Notes: generated by a model from the letters alone, not told the origin. A DNA stretch of 64,000 bases from RPRB01 sp035519675 (GCA_035519675.1 DATIWB010000109.1:62001-126000), one strand, 5' to 3'. Shown: positions 1-9,448, counted from the first letter of the stretch. Numbers and translations are program-made.

Positions 1-681
1 GTGGCCCGCTGGGTCTCGCTCGCCGACGCGGCCATCGCCGAGATCACCGCGCGGGACCGCCGGGTGGTGGTGGTCGGCGGGACCGGGCTCTACATCCGGG
101 CACTCCTTCATGGTCTCACCGACACCCCGCCCGACCCGGAGGTGCGGCGGGCGCTCGAGGAGGAGGCTCGCCGCGTCGGCCCCGAGGCGATGCACCGGCG
201 GCTGGCCGAGGTGGACCCTGACGCCGCGGCCCGGCTCGCCGTCGCCGACGTGCTGCGGGTGGTCCGGGCGCTGGAGATCCACGCCACGACCGGAGCCCTT
301 CCCTCGAAGCTGCGGGCCGCCCACGGCTTCGAGCCCGCCCGCCATCCGGCGCGGATCTTCTTCCTCGAGCCACCTCGCGAGGACCTCGAGGCGCGCATCG
401 CCGAGCGGACGCGGGCGATGTTCGCCCGAGGGCTGGTGGCCGAGACGGAACGCCTGGTCGCCCTCGGCTTCCGCCACGCCGCGCCGATGAGGAGCGTGGG
501 CTACCGCCAGGCGCTGGCGGTGGTGGACGGAGCGATGACCGCCGGGGAGGCCGAGCGGGAGACGTTCCTCGAGACCCGCCGGTACGCCAAGCGGCAGCGC
601 ACCTGGTTCCGCCGGGAGCCGGGCACCCGCTTCGTCGCGCCGCCCTACGCCGCGCTGTGGGAAGAGGCCGCCTCGCGCTGA
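1..681 (+). CDS. miaA: tRNA dimethylallyltransferase MiaA, 5' end missing
   Basis: MiaA transfers a dimethylallyl group to A37 of tRNAs that read codons starting with U, in the cytoplasm. The visible 226 residues contain the family motif GGTGLYIRAL (residues 26-35), a VVRALEI segment, and the C-terminal block LETRRYAKRQRTWFRRE. Full-length MiaA is about 300 residues and begins with a P-loop, which is not in the window, so the gene starts upstream and the GTG at base 1 is only an in-frame valine codon or fortuitous start. It runs convergently toward the diguanylate cyclase gene with a 49-base gap. The identification is secure; the true start cannot be seen. Confidence 0.95.
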   Translation: MARWVSLADAAIAEITARDRRVVVVGGTGLYIRALLHGLTDTPPDPEVRRALEEEARRVGPEAMHRRLAEVDPDAAARLAVADVLRVVRALEIHATTGALPSKLRAAHGFEPARHPARIFFLEPPREDLEARIAERTRAMFARGLVAETERLVALGFRHAAPMRSVGYRQALAVVDGAMTAGEAERETFLETRRYAKRQRTWFRREPGTRFVAPPYAALWEEAASR

Positions 682-730
682 CGCAGCTGGTGGCGCTCGA
701 GGATGCGGGTGGATCGCCGCGGGGGGTCCT

Positions 731-1657
731 TCAGTGCGCCTCCGCGGTGAGCCCGTCCTCGGGGCCCGCCACCTCCACCCGGTTCCGTCCCCCGTGCTTG
801 CTCCGGTAGAGCGCCGCGTCCGCGGCCGCGATCAGCATCGACGGGTCCTGCACGTGCACCGCCGATTCCATCGCCGCGATGCCGATGCTCAGGGTGAGTG
901 GCTGCGGCCACGGCCACGGGCGCGAGGCGAGCCGGACCCGGAGCCGCTCGGCGACCACCCTCGCCTCGGCCGAGGTCTGGTGCGGCAGCAGCGCCACGAA
1001 CTCGTCGCCGCCGAAGCGCGCGGCGAAGTCCACCTCGCGCAGCTCCTCGCGGAACACCTCGCCCATGGCAAGCAGGGCCGCGTTTCCCGCCTCGTGACCG
1101 TACAGGTCGTTGAGCGCCTTGAGGTGGTCCAGGTCGACCAGGAGCACCGCGAGCGGCTCGGCGTAGCGGGCGGCCCGGGCGAACTCCTCGTCCAGCTTCT
1201 GCTGCAGGGCCCGGAAGTTGTGCAGCCCGGTGAGGCCGTCGGTGCGGGCCAGGGACTCGAGCCTTGCCACGCGCCGGGCCAGCGTCCAGGCGTGGAGGAG
1301 CCGGGCGCGGAGCTCGTCGGGACGGCCCGGCTTGGCGATGAAATCGGCGGCGCCGTGGCTGAAGCAGGCCACCACCGTGGGGGGGTCGCTCTGTCCCGAG
1401 AGGAACACCACCGGCACCTCGCGGGTCCGCGGGTCAGACTGGAGCACCTCGAGCAGGCCGATTCCCCCGAGCCGCGGCATCGCCAGGTCCGCCAGGACGA
1501 GGTCCGGGACGTGGGCCTGGGTGAGGGCCACGGCCTCGGTGCCATCCTCGGCGGTGAGCACGTCCCAGTCCCGCCCGAGCAGCTCGGCCAGCCCGGCGCG
1601 GGTCGGCCCGTCGTCCTCGACGATGAGGAGCACGGGGCGGGCAGGGCGTCGGTCCAT
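731..1657 (-). CDS. Response regulator with GGDEF diguanylate cyclase domain
   Basis: This 308-residue protein should make cyclic di-GMP from GTP under control of phosphorylation. Residues about 8-125 form a receiver domain with the acidic pair EDD near the start, phospho-acceptor Asp57 in LVLADLAMP and the conserved lysine in IAKPG. A GGDEF domain follows, with an intact GGDEF active-site loop and an RxxD inhibitory site (REVD) five residues before it, so product feedback is expected. I chose the ATG at 1657 because it sits just before the receiver domain; an upstream ATG at 1780 would add 41 low-complexity residues. No cognate histidine kinase is visible nearby. Confidence 0.9.
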   Translation of the reverse strand: MDRRPARPVLLIVEDDGPTRAGLAELLGRDWDVLTAEDGTEAVALTQAHVPDLVLADLAMPRLGGIGLLEVLQSDPRTREVPVVFLSGQSDPPTVVACFSHGAADFIAKPGRPDELRARLLHAWTLARRVARLESLARTDGLTGLHNFRALQQKLDEEFARAARYAEPLAVLLVDLDHLKALNDLYGHEAGNAALLAMGEVFREELREVDFAARFGGDEFVALLPHQTSAEARVVAERLRVRLASRPWPWPQPLTLSIGIAAMESAVHVQDPSMLIAAADAALYRSKHGGRNRVEVAGPEDGLTAEAH

Positions 1658-1858
1658 CGCCGGCCGCCCTGGATCCGACCGGGGAGACTGGAGTCCGCTG
1701 CCGGACAGGGTGGCGCTCCTCTTGAATGGCGTGGCTCCCGCGGAACACGGGAGGCGCGCTGTCCGTGGAGCAAGCGACATGCCCCGGGTGCCCCCAGTCA
1801 GTTCAGCGATTTGCGGAGTGTGCTGACAAACGACAGGAAGAAACTCCAGCCCTCCCGC

Positions 1859-2590
1859 TCACCGACGCTGGAACTGAACCCGCCGGCCCCCGCCGAAGTC
1901 CTGGGGAGGGGCCTCGAGGTTGAACTGCCACCACATCGGCTCCCAGGCCTTCATCTTCATCCGCTTGTCGTTCTGCAGCGCGGTGAGCGCGGACTTGAGC
2001 TTCTCGTCGCTGGGGTTGGCGGCCACGGCCCGCCCGAGGACGGCGATGGCCTTGTCGCGCTCCTTCGACTGCTGGAGACACCAGGCGTAGACGGCCCAGA
2101 CCAGCCCTTCCTTCTTGCCGGCCTTCACCGCCCGCTCGAAGGACTCGGTCATCGGGCCCGGCTGCTTGCGCTGGTAGCGCAGGGCACCGAGCATGGCCTG
2201 GGACATCGCGTCCCGGTTGCTCGCCTGGAGCAGATGGGGCTCGGCCGCAGCGTAGTCCTTCATCATGTAGTGGAGGATGCCGATCTGCCCGTGGACCTGG
2301 GCGGCGACCATGATCTGCCACCGGTCGTACTGCAGCCCCTGCTCGAGCGTCTTCACCGCCTTGGCCACCTTGGCGTCCTTGTCCCGCGGGGAGGAGATGC
2401 TCTGCAGCTCCTTCTGCGCGGTGGCGACCAGGGCCTGGAGTCGCTGGGCGACGCGACGGGCGAGGAGGACGTAGACCCCGAGGAGGACCAGCACCCCGGG
2501 CACGATTCCCGCGTAGAGCGGCAGCCCGGTCAGCCGCACCGCGACGGTGACGATGACCCCCGCGGCGAAGGCGATGAGGAGGTTGTACAT
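1859..2590 (-). CDS. Membrane-anchored TPR-like protein of unknown function
   Basis: The protein is about 243 residues. Two hydrophobic segments near the N-terminus (about residues 3-21 and 26-45) probably form a hairpin in the inner membrane. The rest is helical and resembles tetratricopeptide repeats, with segments such as HGQIGILHYMMKDYAAAEPH and VYAWCLQQSKERDKAIAVLG. TPR proteins usually act as scaffolds, but no partner can be named. The ATG at 2590 is preferred over one at 2629 because the latter adds 13 Arg/Gly/Ser-rich residues that overlap the tRNA gene region. The gene appears to be monocistronic. Confidence 0.6.
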   Translation of the reverse strand: MYNLLIAFAAGVIVTVAVRLTGLPLYAGIVPGVLVLLGVYVLLARRVAQRLQALVATAQKELQSISSPRDKDAKVAKAVKTLEQGLQYDRWQIMVAAQVHGQIGILHYMMKDYAAAEPHLLQASNRDAMSQAMLGALRYQRKQPGPMTESFERAVKAGKKEGLVWAVYAWCLQQSKERDKAIAVLGRAVAANPSDEKLKSALTALQNDKRMKMKAWEPMWWQFNLEAPPQDFGGGRRVQFQRR

Positions 2591-2629
2591 GGCGCGGGAG
2601 GTGCTAGACCCGCCACCGCGCCGTCGCAA

Positions 2630-2715
2630 GGCCCTCTGTCGAAATTGGTAGACGAGGCGGACTCAAAATCCGCTGCGGCTGACCCCGCGTCCCGGTTCGA
2701 GTCCGGGGAGGGCCA
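2630..2715 (+). tRNA. tRNA-Leu (anticodon CAA)
   Basis: The acceptor stem pairs ggccctc (2630-2636) with gagggcc (2708-2714), followed by discriminator A. The anticodon loop reads CTCAAAA, giving CAA. A long variable arm is present, as expected for a class II leucine tRNA, and the T arm is cccgg-ttcgagt-ccggg. CCA is not encoded. It lies on the plus strand between two minus-strand genes. Confidence 0.95.
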
Positions 2716-2748
2716 ACCCCACCCTGGGTCGCCTGGCCGCGGCGCGGA

Positions 2749-3093
2749 CTAGGGCCCGGTGAAGCGGATGACCTTCACCACCCGGGCATCACCCTCGGGG
2801 GTGGCCGAGGAGCCGGTGATCATCGCGTCACCGCCGCACTGGCAGGCCTGGGCGCGCGCGGTCTCCGGCACCTCCGCGACGCTGGTCGGTCGGCGCACGG
2901 TGGAGCTGTAGCCGGTGTCCACCACGCACACCGCCTCGAACGGTCGAGTCACCTCCGCCTCGGCGGCGAAGAGCTGGAGCTGGCAGCCGGCCGGCTTGGG
3001 CGGCGCGCTCGCCAGCCGGGTGACGCCTGCGTCGTGACGGCAGCCGGCCAGCAAGAGCGCGGCGATGAACCAGGACCGGAGCGGATCGTGCAT
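2749..3093 (-). CDS. Small predicted lipoprotein
   Basis: The 114-residue product starts with a short signal peptide ending in the lipobox LLLAGC, so it is likely a lipid-anchored envelope protein. The mature part has several cysteines (CQLQLF, CVVDTG, CQCGG) that could form disulphides. It resembles no family I recognise. The ATG at 3093 is preceded by a run of G that fits a ribosome binding site; a longer frame reaches 3186 but lacks a signal. It follows the multihaem gene by 17 bases in the same direction, so both may be co-transcribed and the lipoprotein may serve the same electron-transfer system. That link is inference from position only. Confidence 0.6.
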   Translation of the reverse strand: MHDPLRSWFIAALLLAGCRHDAGVTRLASAPPKPAGCQLQLFAAEAEVTRPFEAVCVVDTGYSSTVRRPTSVAEVPETARAQACQCGGDAMITGSSATPEGDARVVKVIRFTGP

Positions 3094-3110
3094 GCCCCCT
3101 CCCATCGGGA

Positions 3111-4517
3111 CTACGGGAAGAGTACGTCCATCGCCTCTGGCTTCTCCTCCTCGGTGGCGATGACGTCGTGGCAAGCGCCACCGCACCGCTTCTGCACCAC
3201 GTCACCCTTCGCGTTCTGGTGGTTCTTGTCGTGGCAGCGGAAGCAACCCGGGTCGTGCTGGAGAAACTCCACGTAGGTGCCCCAGGTGACCTTCATGTCC
3301 GGGAAGTTGTTGTTGCTCCACTCCTCGGCGAGCACCTTCCCGGCCGCCTCGACCTTTGCCTTGCCGCCGGCATCGAGCGCGGGAACCAGCTTGGTGTAGG
3401 ACGCCACCATGGCAGCAGGAATCGCCTTCCTCGCTTCCCCCTCCGATGGGTAGCTCGCCTTCAGCACCGCCACGGCCTCCCGCTTGATGAAGGGGAGATC
3501 CTTGTCGATTGCCCCGCGGGCCAGTGCGCTGTCGACCAGCGCCTCGGGGGTGGAGAATCGATGGGCCGGTCGGTTGTGGCAGTCGGTGCAGCCCATCTCG
3601 AACCACTGGGCGCCCGCAGGGGCCTTGACGTCCTTGGCGGTGAACTTGTCGGTGCTGCCATCGGGGCGAGTGACCTCGATGTCGGTGATGGTCAAGCGCT
3701 TCGGGTCGGAGAGATACCGGATCTTCAGCCCGTTGTGCTGGTGCACGCCCTGCCACTTCCCGTCCCGAAACCCACCCACCAGCGTCCGGTAGATGGTGAA
3801 TGTCGGGATGGCCTTCTCCTTGTCGCCGAACACGCGTCGAATGTGCAGCCGATCCTCGCTGAAGCGTTCGGTGGCATGGCATTGATTGCAGATCGAGTTC
3901 GGGACCTCGGTGGGTTGGGGCGCCGGGCGAGAGTAGTCGCCGGTGATGAACTGCACCATCTGCGCTGCGCCGCGCAGCTTCGCCTTGGCATAGTGAGCCG
4001 CGCCTTGGCCGATGTGGCAATCGACACAGCGGACGCTGGAGTGGTTGGTGTTCTGGTGGGCGACGGCTTCCGGCTGCATCGCCTTGTGGCAGGTCTCGCC
4101 ACAGAAGGAGTCGGTGTCCATCACCTCGACTCCCTTGAAGGTTGCAGTCGAGATGATCATCAGATTCACCACCGTCAGCACGAAGACCAGGATGGCGACG
4201 GAGCGCAGTCGGGGGTTGTTGAAGTCGAGGATGGGGAAGCGGCTCGGCTGCCCGGCCTTCTCCTCCTTCTTGCGCTGCAGGCGTAGCCCGATCGGGATGA
4301 GCACCAGCCCGACCACGAAGATGGCCGGGAGGATCAGATAGCTGATGATCCCCGCGTAGTTTCCGATCGGTACGCCAGCGAGATCGAGCGCAATGATGGC
4401 AAGAAACGAGATCGAGGCGAGCGTGGCCAGGGCCACCCCGACCGCCGAGACCCAGTTCTGCGTCGCTCGCCAGATGAAATCGCGAAACGTCCTCAGAACT
4501 CTGACAATGAAGTTCAC
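3111..4517 (-). CDS. ImcH/NapC-like inner-membrane multihaem cytochrome c
   Basis: This 468-residue protein probably oxidises menaquinol in the inner membrane and passes electrons to periplasmic cytochromes. Three hydrophobic segments (about 22-46, 52-80, 104-124) precede a periplasmic haem domain. I count six haem sites: CGETCH (139-144), CVDCH, CNQCH, CTDCH, CFRCH and CGGACH. The first and last have three residues between the cysteines (CX3CH) rather than two. The region after the first site resembles the NapC/NirT family. A three-helix N-terminus with a NapC-like haem domain is the layout of Geobacter ImcH, which has seven haems; I see six. It sits 10 bases after the polytopic gene at 4528-6213 and is probably co-transcribed with it. 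Confidence 0.8.
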   Translation of the reverse strand: MNFIVRVLRTFRDFIWRATQNWVSAVGVALATLASISFLAIIALDLAGVPIGNYAGIISYLILPAIFVVGLVLIPIGLRLQRKKEEKAGQPSRFPILDFNNPRLRSVAILVFVLTVVNLMIISTATFKGVEVMDTDSFCGETCHKAMQPEAVAHQNTNHSSVRCVDCHIGQGAAHYAKAKLRGAAQMVQFITGDYSRPAPQPTEVPNSICNQCHATERFSEDRLHIRRVFGDKEKAIPTFTIYRTLVGGFRDGKWQGVHQHNGLKIRYLSDPKRLTITDIEVTRPDGSTDKFTAKDVKAPAGAQWFEMGCTDCHNRPAHRFSTPEALVDSALARGAIDKDLPFIKREAVAVLKASYPSEGEARKAIPAAMVASYTKLVPALDAGGKAKVEAAGKVLAEEWSNNNFPDMKVTWGTYVEFLQHDPGCFRCHDKNHQNAKGDVVQKRCGGACHDVIATEEEKPEAMDVLFP

Positions 4518-4527
4518 GATCGGGATC

Positions 4528-6213
4528 CTACCGAGGCGCTCCGGGCGCCTCCGCTCGGGTTAGTGCGGGTTGCTTGAAGAGACGCGGGATGAGGAGCAGG
4601 CCGGCGCCGTAGAGGACGAAGGAGACGAGCAACAAGAGTGGCCTCCCACTCGGTAACCCCCTGACGACCAGCTCGACGCCCCCCAGAGCCAGCGCGAGGT
4701 TCACGATCCACGTCAGCTCGGGGCATGGCATACGCCTCCGGATCAGCGCAAGCGCCAAAGCGATCGCCACCGCCACCAGGGTCCGCGCCGTGGCCAGACG
4801 CGCCGGATCGGCAGTGAAGGGACGAGCCGCCTGCAGGAGGAGGGTCGCCACACCGGCGCTGGCGAGGAGCAGGAGCACGGCCGCGGGCAGGCGAAGCGAT
4901 GCCCCGGCAGAGGCGGCGTCGGACGGGAGTGGACCGACTGTCACCAGGTACGTGGCCACCACCAGCCCGAGCACGGCGATGCTTGCAGGGCTCATCGCCA
5001 GGCGGACCGGCTCGCTGCCGATGAGGGCCTGCCCGACCTCACGGATCAACCCGGTGCTGAAAGCCCCGCCGACCGAGAGCAGCGCAGCGAACGACCACAG
5101 GGTGCCGGGGTGCCGTCGCCTGCCGAGGAGCGCGGTGAGGAGAGCCAGGATGGACCAGAGCACGCCGCGCACACTCGGTGTCGTCAGCAGCGCCACCCCG
5201 ACGCAGAGGAGCCCCAGGGACACGCTGGCGTAGAAGAGGAAGTCCGCATCGCGGTTGCCTCGACGAGGAACGACCCAGGTCACGTAGGACAGCGCGAGGA
5301 GGGAACCGGCGAGTGCTCCCCCTGCCACGGCGCCCAGGCCGTGCCCCGTCTCGGTCGACACCCGGAGAGCCCCGGCCAGCCCGATGCCGATCCCGGCCAG
5401 CGTCTGGAAGACCTCGAAGACACCCACCGGGCGGTCGAGGGCTGCCGTTCGAGAAAAGACCAGGCCGAGAGACAGGACGGCCAGCGCAACGGAGTAGGCC
5501 AGGAGCGATGGGGCGGAGGTGAGCACCGCCCGAAGGACCACCAGATCGAGAACCACGGCGGGCAGCCACCGGAGGCCTCCCCATTTCGGACGGTCGCCGA
5601 GCCAGAAGGTCGTCGCTGCCAGAAGGAAGAGCACCGCAGTGAGCTCTGGACGCTCAGGAGTCGCTCTCAGCAGGACGAGCGTGGTGAACAGACAGAAGAG
5701 GACACCGATCCAGGCCAGCCAGCCGAGCCGGTCCCGCCAGGACACCATCAGGAGCAGGGCGGTGAAGCCGACGAGCGTCAGCGCCGCAGCCCAGGTGGAC
5801 ATCGCGCCAAGCCGCGCCGTCGCCTCCAGGATCAGGGGATAGGCGATGAGCGCGGCGGTGACCGCGTGGAACCCAGCGCTCGAGGTTGCACCGCTCGCTC
5901 CGGCGCGGTGAGAGAAGAAGACCCAGACGGCGGCGAAGGCCAGTCCCAGGGCCACGCCGGCGCCGCCGGGCAGCGTTCCTCCCTCGGTGAGCGCCCGGAT
6001 CAGGAAGGCTCCCCCGAGCACCACGCAGCTGCGGCCAGCGAGCGCCACCCATCGAGACAGCTCGGCGCCGGCAGAGGGGATGGGGAGGTGAGGCTCCTCT
6101 TCCGGCCAGGCCATGGCAGGCGGAGGGACCGCGGCCAGCCTCTCCTCGAGCTGGTCGACCCGCTCACTCAAACGGGTCACCTTCTCTTCAAGTGCCTGGA
6201 GGCGGGTCTCCAT
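4528..6213 (-). CDS. Polytopic membrane protein, DUF2339-like
   Basis: The product is about 561 residues. It starts with a short coiled coil (about residues 1-30, ETRLQALEEKVTRLSERVDQ) followed by a Pro/Glu-rich linker, and then many hydrophobic segments, roughly 14-18, fill the rest. A coiled coil followed by many membrane helices resembles the DUF2339 family, whose function is unknown. The ATG at 6213 is chosen because the coiled coil begins there and a G-rich stretch lies just upstream; an ATG at 6240 would add nine residues. It is the first gene of a probable operon with the ImcH-like cytochrome and the small lipoprotein. Confidence 0.6.
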   Translation of the reverse strand: METRLQALEEKVTRLSERVDQLEERLAAVPPPAMAWPEEEPHLPIPSAGAELSRWVALAGRSCVVLGGAFLIRALTEGGTLPGGAGVALGLAFAAVWVFFSHRAGASGATSSAGFHAVTAALIAYPLILEATARLGAMSTWAAALTLVGFTALLLMVSWRDRLGWLAWIGVLFCLFTTLVLLRATPERPELTAVLFLLAATTFWLGDRPKWGGLRWLPAVVLDLVVLRAVLTSAPSLLAYSVALAVLSLGLVFSRTAALDRPVGVFEVFQTLAGIGIGLAGALRVSTETGHGLGAVAGGALAGSLLALSYVTWVVPRRGNRDADFLFYASVSLGLLCVGVALLTTPSVRGVLWSILALLTALLGRRRHPGTLWSFAALLSVGGAFSTGLIREVGQALIGSEPVRLAMSPASIAVLGLVVATYLVTVGPLPSDAASAGASLRLPAAVLLLLASAGVATLLLQAARPFTADPARLATARTLVAVAIALALALIRRRMPCPELTWIVNLALALGGVELVVRGLPSGRPLLLLVSFVLYGAGLLLIPRLFKQPALTRAEAPGAPR

Positions 6214-6421
6214 GGTGCCCCCGAAGGGATGGCTCTCCATCACTCGAAGCGCTGCACGAGGACTCAAGGATCTCCGAACCCTCCCTCGCCTTCGCCACTG
6301 CCAGGTGGGCCGCGCCGCGCCTGACCGATGCGCTCCCACCGTCTGCTCCCCCGCAACGAGCAGGAGGCCGAGAGCGACCTCGGCCTCCGTCAGCTCGCCT
6401 GCATCTCGTTCGAGATGCGTT

Positions 6422-9400
6422 CTAGTGCGAGTGCACTTCCTTGATGTCCGCGATCCGGTCGGGGCCGTGGCAGACGATGCAGGTCTCGGTGGTGTTCAGG
6501 GCCGTGCTCCGTGCCTTGTAGATGGACCCGCCGTTGATCTCGAAGTGCGCCATGGCGGGAGCCGTGTCATGGCAGGCGAAGCACACCGAGGTGATGGGCG
6601 AAACCACCAGATTCGTGTCGTAGGAGGCGCTCGCTGCCGGATTGTCCTCGGTGCTCTGCCCGGCCCCGATCGTGTAGGCCGCGCCGCCCGGCGTGCACCC
6701 GTTCGACGGATTCGCCCCGGCATTGAAGGAGAAGGCGAGGCCGTAGTTGGGCGTCGACGTCCCGGTCGCGGTGGGCGGGAAGTATGGAGCGAGCGTGTGC
6801 ACGGCCACGGCATCCGCCGGCGACGACTGGGTCTGAGTGGCGCAGCCCGCGCCCGAGTAGTTGGTGAACGTATCTCCCACGTGGCCGCTGAACGAGCCGT
6901 TGGCGAACGTCCGGTAGAGCCGGTTCGGCAAGGCGGCGTCCGAGGCTGCGTTCTCGAAGTTGTACGCACCGGGGATGTGGCAGCCCTCGCAGAAGTTCAG
7001 GACTCCCGGGTACGCGACCTCTTGGTAGGACGAGGTTGCGGTCGCGGCGTGCCAGGTGAACTCCGTGCTCCGCTTCGCGCCCGCGTGGATGGCGTGGACG
7101 AAGTAGACGGAGTCGGCCGACCAGCCACCGCTGGCACGGTTCGGCGTGTGGCACCAGGCGCAGGTGGTCCCGTCGTTCCGCTGTCCGGCGTGGAAGGCGT
7201 CCTCGGTGAACGTTCCGAGCTCCTGGTGGCACTTGTTGCACCGCGCGTCCTCGACGATCGGACGCCGGCCCGTGTACCCGGTCGCAACCTTCTGGGCGTT
7301 GGGAGCGATGGAGATCAAGCCGCCATTGCACTTCGGGCTCGGCCCGGCCGCTGCCACGCAGGGGGTCGCCTGGTTCGTCGTTCCCGCGTTCCAGACAGGG
7401 TAGTTGTGGTACGGGTACGCGTTGTTGGTGATGTTGGTCTGCGTCAGGGGCAGGGTGCTGGTGACGCTGTACGAGTACCCGATGCCGCCGGTGAGCATGA
7501 CCGCGCTGTCGGGAATGGTCACTCCGGTGAGCGTTCCGGTGTAGTAGCCGTTGGAGTCCGGACCGGTCAGGGTGCCCGCTCCGGTACCGGTGGCGGTCCC
7601 GTTCCAGATGCCCCTCAGGTACCCGCTGGCGCTGGCGTTGAAGTCAGCCGGGGTGGTGAACCCGTCCTGAGGAACGGAGTAGACGAAGTAGAGGCTCGGC
7701 GATCCCATGAAGTTGTCCCAGATCTCCTTCTGTCCGGTCGCCGGATTCGCCGTGGTGGTCGCGAAGTCATTGAGGTCTTTCCGCTGACCGTTCTGCAGCA
7801 GCCGGAACACGATCACCGGCTGCTTGCTCGAGTTCCTCGACACGCTCTTGATGTCGTAGCTGACCTGGATCGTATTGGTCGGCGCGCGAGCAGGATTGGA
7901 GGAGATCCAGGCCGCGTTGGTGTTGGCGTTCGTGCCGCCGGGCAGGAGCGAGTTCTGGGGGTTCGGCGGGGTGACCGGGACGTGGTACCCGTCGATGTAG
8001 TCCGTATGGTGGCACTGGATGCACGTCGCGTCGTCGGCCTGCGGCCCACCGCCGTGTGCCAGGCCTCCGGGGTAGATCGTCGTGGACGTCAGGCCCGCCA
8101 TCGCGTCGGCGATGGTCACGCCCTTGCCGGTCGCGAAGTCGATGCCGTCGTGACACGCGCCGCAGGCCAGCCGGTTGGGAACCTTCTTGTAGTTGTCGGC
8201 ATTCGGCGTCGTCGCGTTGGTGGGGTCGTGGCACTTGGTGCAGTTCCGAATGTCCTGCGGGTACAGCACATCGTTGAAGGTCACGCCCCCGAAGTTGTAG
8301 TTCTTCAGCGCCAGCACCTCGCCCAGGTGGATCTTGTGAACCAGGTTGGGCAGGTTGCCGACGCTGCGGTCATAGAGTCGGTACGTGCTGGTGGTGTTGA
8401 TGTCCGTCCCACCGTCCGCGGACTTGAACGTCAAGGTCGCCGGATCGAACGCGGCCTCGGTCCTCCCGAACTTGCGCTGCTCGGTGTGGCAGACCACACA
8501 GTAGCGGACCTCGTTGCGGCTCCCGCCGTGGAAGCCCGCCCCGGAGGCCTCGGGGTTGTCGCCCGGAAGGCCGCCGAGGACCTGGTGACAGGTGTCGCAG
8601 TTCGTGGTGGTGACCATGTCCCGGCCCGAGGTCGTCACTGCCGTGCCCGGGCTACCACTCGCGCCAGGGTTGAAGTCGTAGATGGCGTCCACCGCGTGCT
8701 GAAGCGGCACGCCCGGAACGTTGGTGACCCCGGTGGGGGTATTGCTGCCGGTGCCAGGCGCATTGCCGGCGAGCTGGATGGTCAGCCGGTGCACCTTGGT
8801 CGAGTCGTAGGTCAGGTCGCCCAGGTCGTCCTTCTTGTTGGCACCGGTGAACGTCATCCCGTCGACCTGGGTCTTGATCTGGGTGATGTCGCGATAGAAG
8901 GTGTAGACGTACGTGCCGTCGCCGTTGTCCACCAGGGAGCCGGTGTTGTCGGTGCTCGGCCGGGTGGCCGCGGCTGACCCGACGCCGCCATCCGCAGTCA
9001 AGCTCGGGACCGTCGTCACGATGTAGCTGACCCATTTGCTCGGGCTTCCGTTGGCGCTCGGCACCAGCTTGGCGATGGCGAAGGCGAGGTTGGTCAAGCC
9101 CGCGACCGAGGCGGTGCTGCTCTTCGAGGTGTTGCCCAGGCCGACGACCGGTGTCCCCTTGTCGTCGGTCACCTTGAACGTCACCTTCGGCGGGCTACCG
9201 ATGGTCACGCTCTGGACCGTCACCTTGGGGACGAGCGCCGCCCAGTCCGCGGAAGCGGCGTCGGTGGGCGTGTCAGAGTTCTTGGGGATGGCGATCGTGG
9301 TGACCGCCGGGCTGCCCGGGCTGCCCGGGGGCCCCGGAGGACCCGCGTCACCCGATGGACCGACCGCGCCGGCCGGACCTTGGTCGCCCTTACAGCCGAG

Positions 9401-9448
9401 GGAGAGCGCGACGATGGCCAGTGCTACCAGGGGAATGCGCATCTTCAT
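6422..9448 (-). CDS. OmcA/MtrC-like decahaem lipoprotein cytochrome
   Basis: A 1008-residue predicted outer-surface cytochrome that would hand electrons to extracellular acceptors. The signal peptide ends in the lipobox LSLGC. Directly after the lipidated cysteine comes a collagen-like Gly-X-Y stretch (about residues 20-47). Ten CXXCH sites follow: CDTCH, CVVCH, CTKCH, CGACH, CIQCH, CNKCH, CAWCH, CEGCH, CFACH and CIVCH. Ten haems, lipidation and beta-rich segments between haem clusters are the hallmarks of the OmcA/MtrC family. It is longer than Shewanella MtrC (about 670) and OmcA (about 735). It is transcribed away from the Rieske/cytochrome b operon, with a 414-base divergent gap. Surface location is inferred. 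Confidence 0.9.
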   Translation of the reverse strand: MKMRIPLVALAIVALSLGCKGDQGPAGAVGPSGDAGPPGPPGSPGSPAVTTIAIPKNSDTPTDAASADWAALVPKVTVQSVTIGSPPKVTFKVTDDKGTPVVGLGNTSKSSTASVAGLTNLAFAIAKLVPSANGSPSKWVSYIVTTVPSLTADGGVGSAAATRPSTDNTGSLVDNGDGTYVYTFYRDITQIKTQVDGMTFTGANKKDDLGDLTYDSTKVHRLTIQLAGNAPGTGSNTPTGVTNVPGVPLQHAVDAIYDFNPGASGSPGTAVTTSGRDMVTTTNCDTCHQVLGGLPGDNPEASGAGFHGGSRNEVRYCVVCHTEQRKFGRTEAAFDPATLTFKSADGGTDINTTSTYRLYDRSVGNLPNLVHKIHLGEVLALKNYNFGGVTFNDVLYPQDIRNCTKCHDPTNATTPNADNYKKVPNRLACGACHDGIDFATGKGVTIADAMAGLTSTTIYPGGLAHGGGPQADDATCIQCHHTDYIDGYHVPVTPPNPQNSLLPGGTNANTNAAWISSNPARAPTNTIQVSYDIKSVSRNSSKQPVIVFRLLQNGQRKDLNDFATTTANPATGQKEIWDNFMGSPSLYFVYSVPQDGFTTPADFNASASGYLRGIWNGTATGTGAGTLTGPDSNGYYTGTLTGVTIPDSAVMLTGGIGYSYSVTSTLPLTQTNITNNAYPYHNYPVWNAGTTNQATPCVAAAGPSPKCNGGLISIAPNAQKVATGYTGRRPIVEDARCNKCHQELGTFTEDAFHAGQRNDGTTCAWCHTPNRASGGWSADSVYFVHAIHAGAKRSTEFTWHAATATSSYQEVAYPGVLNFCEGCHIPGAYNFENAASDAALPNRLYRTFANGSFSGHVGDTFTNYSGAGCATQTQSSPADAVAVHTLAPYFPPTATGTSTPNYGLAFSFNAGANPSNGCTPGGAAYTIGAGQSTEDNPAASASYDTNLVVSPITSVCFACHDTAPAMAHFEINGGSIYKARSTALNTTETCIVCHGPDRIADIKEVHSH

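Noticed and set aside
734..2752. 672-codon plus-strand open frame
   Set aside because: It runs antisense to the GGDEF and TPR-like genes and through tRNA-Leu, and its content is Arg/Leu/Gly-rich without any domain. It is a high-GC shadow.
6113..8977. 954-codon plus-strand open frame
   Set aside because: It is antisense to the decahaem cytochrome gene, which has ten CXXCH motifs and a lipobox. The frame is Val/Gly/Arg-rich and featureless.
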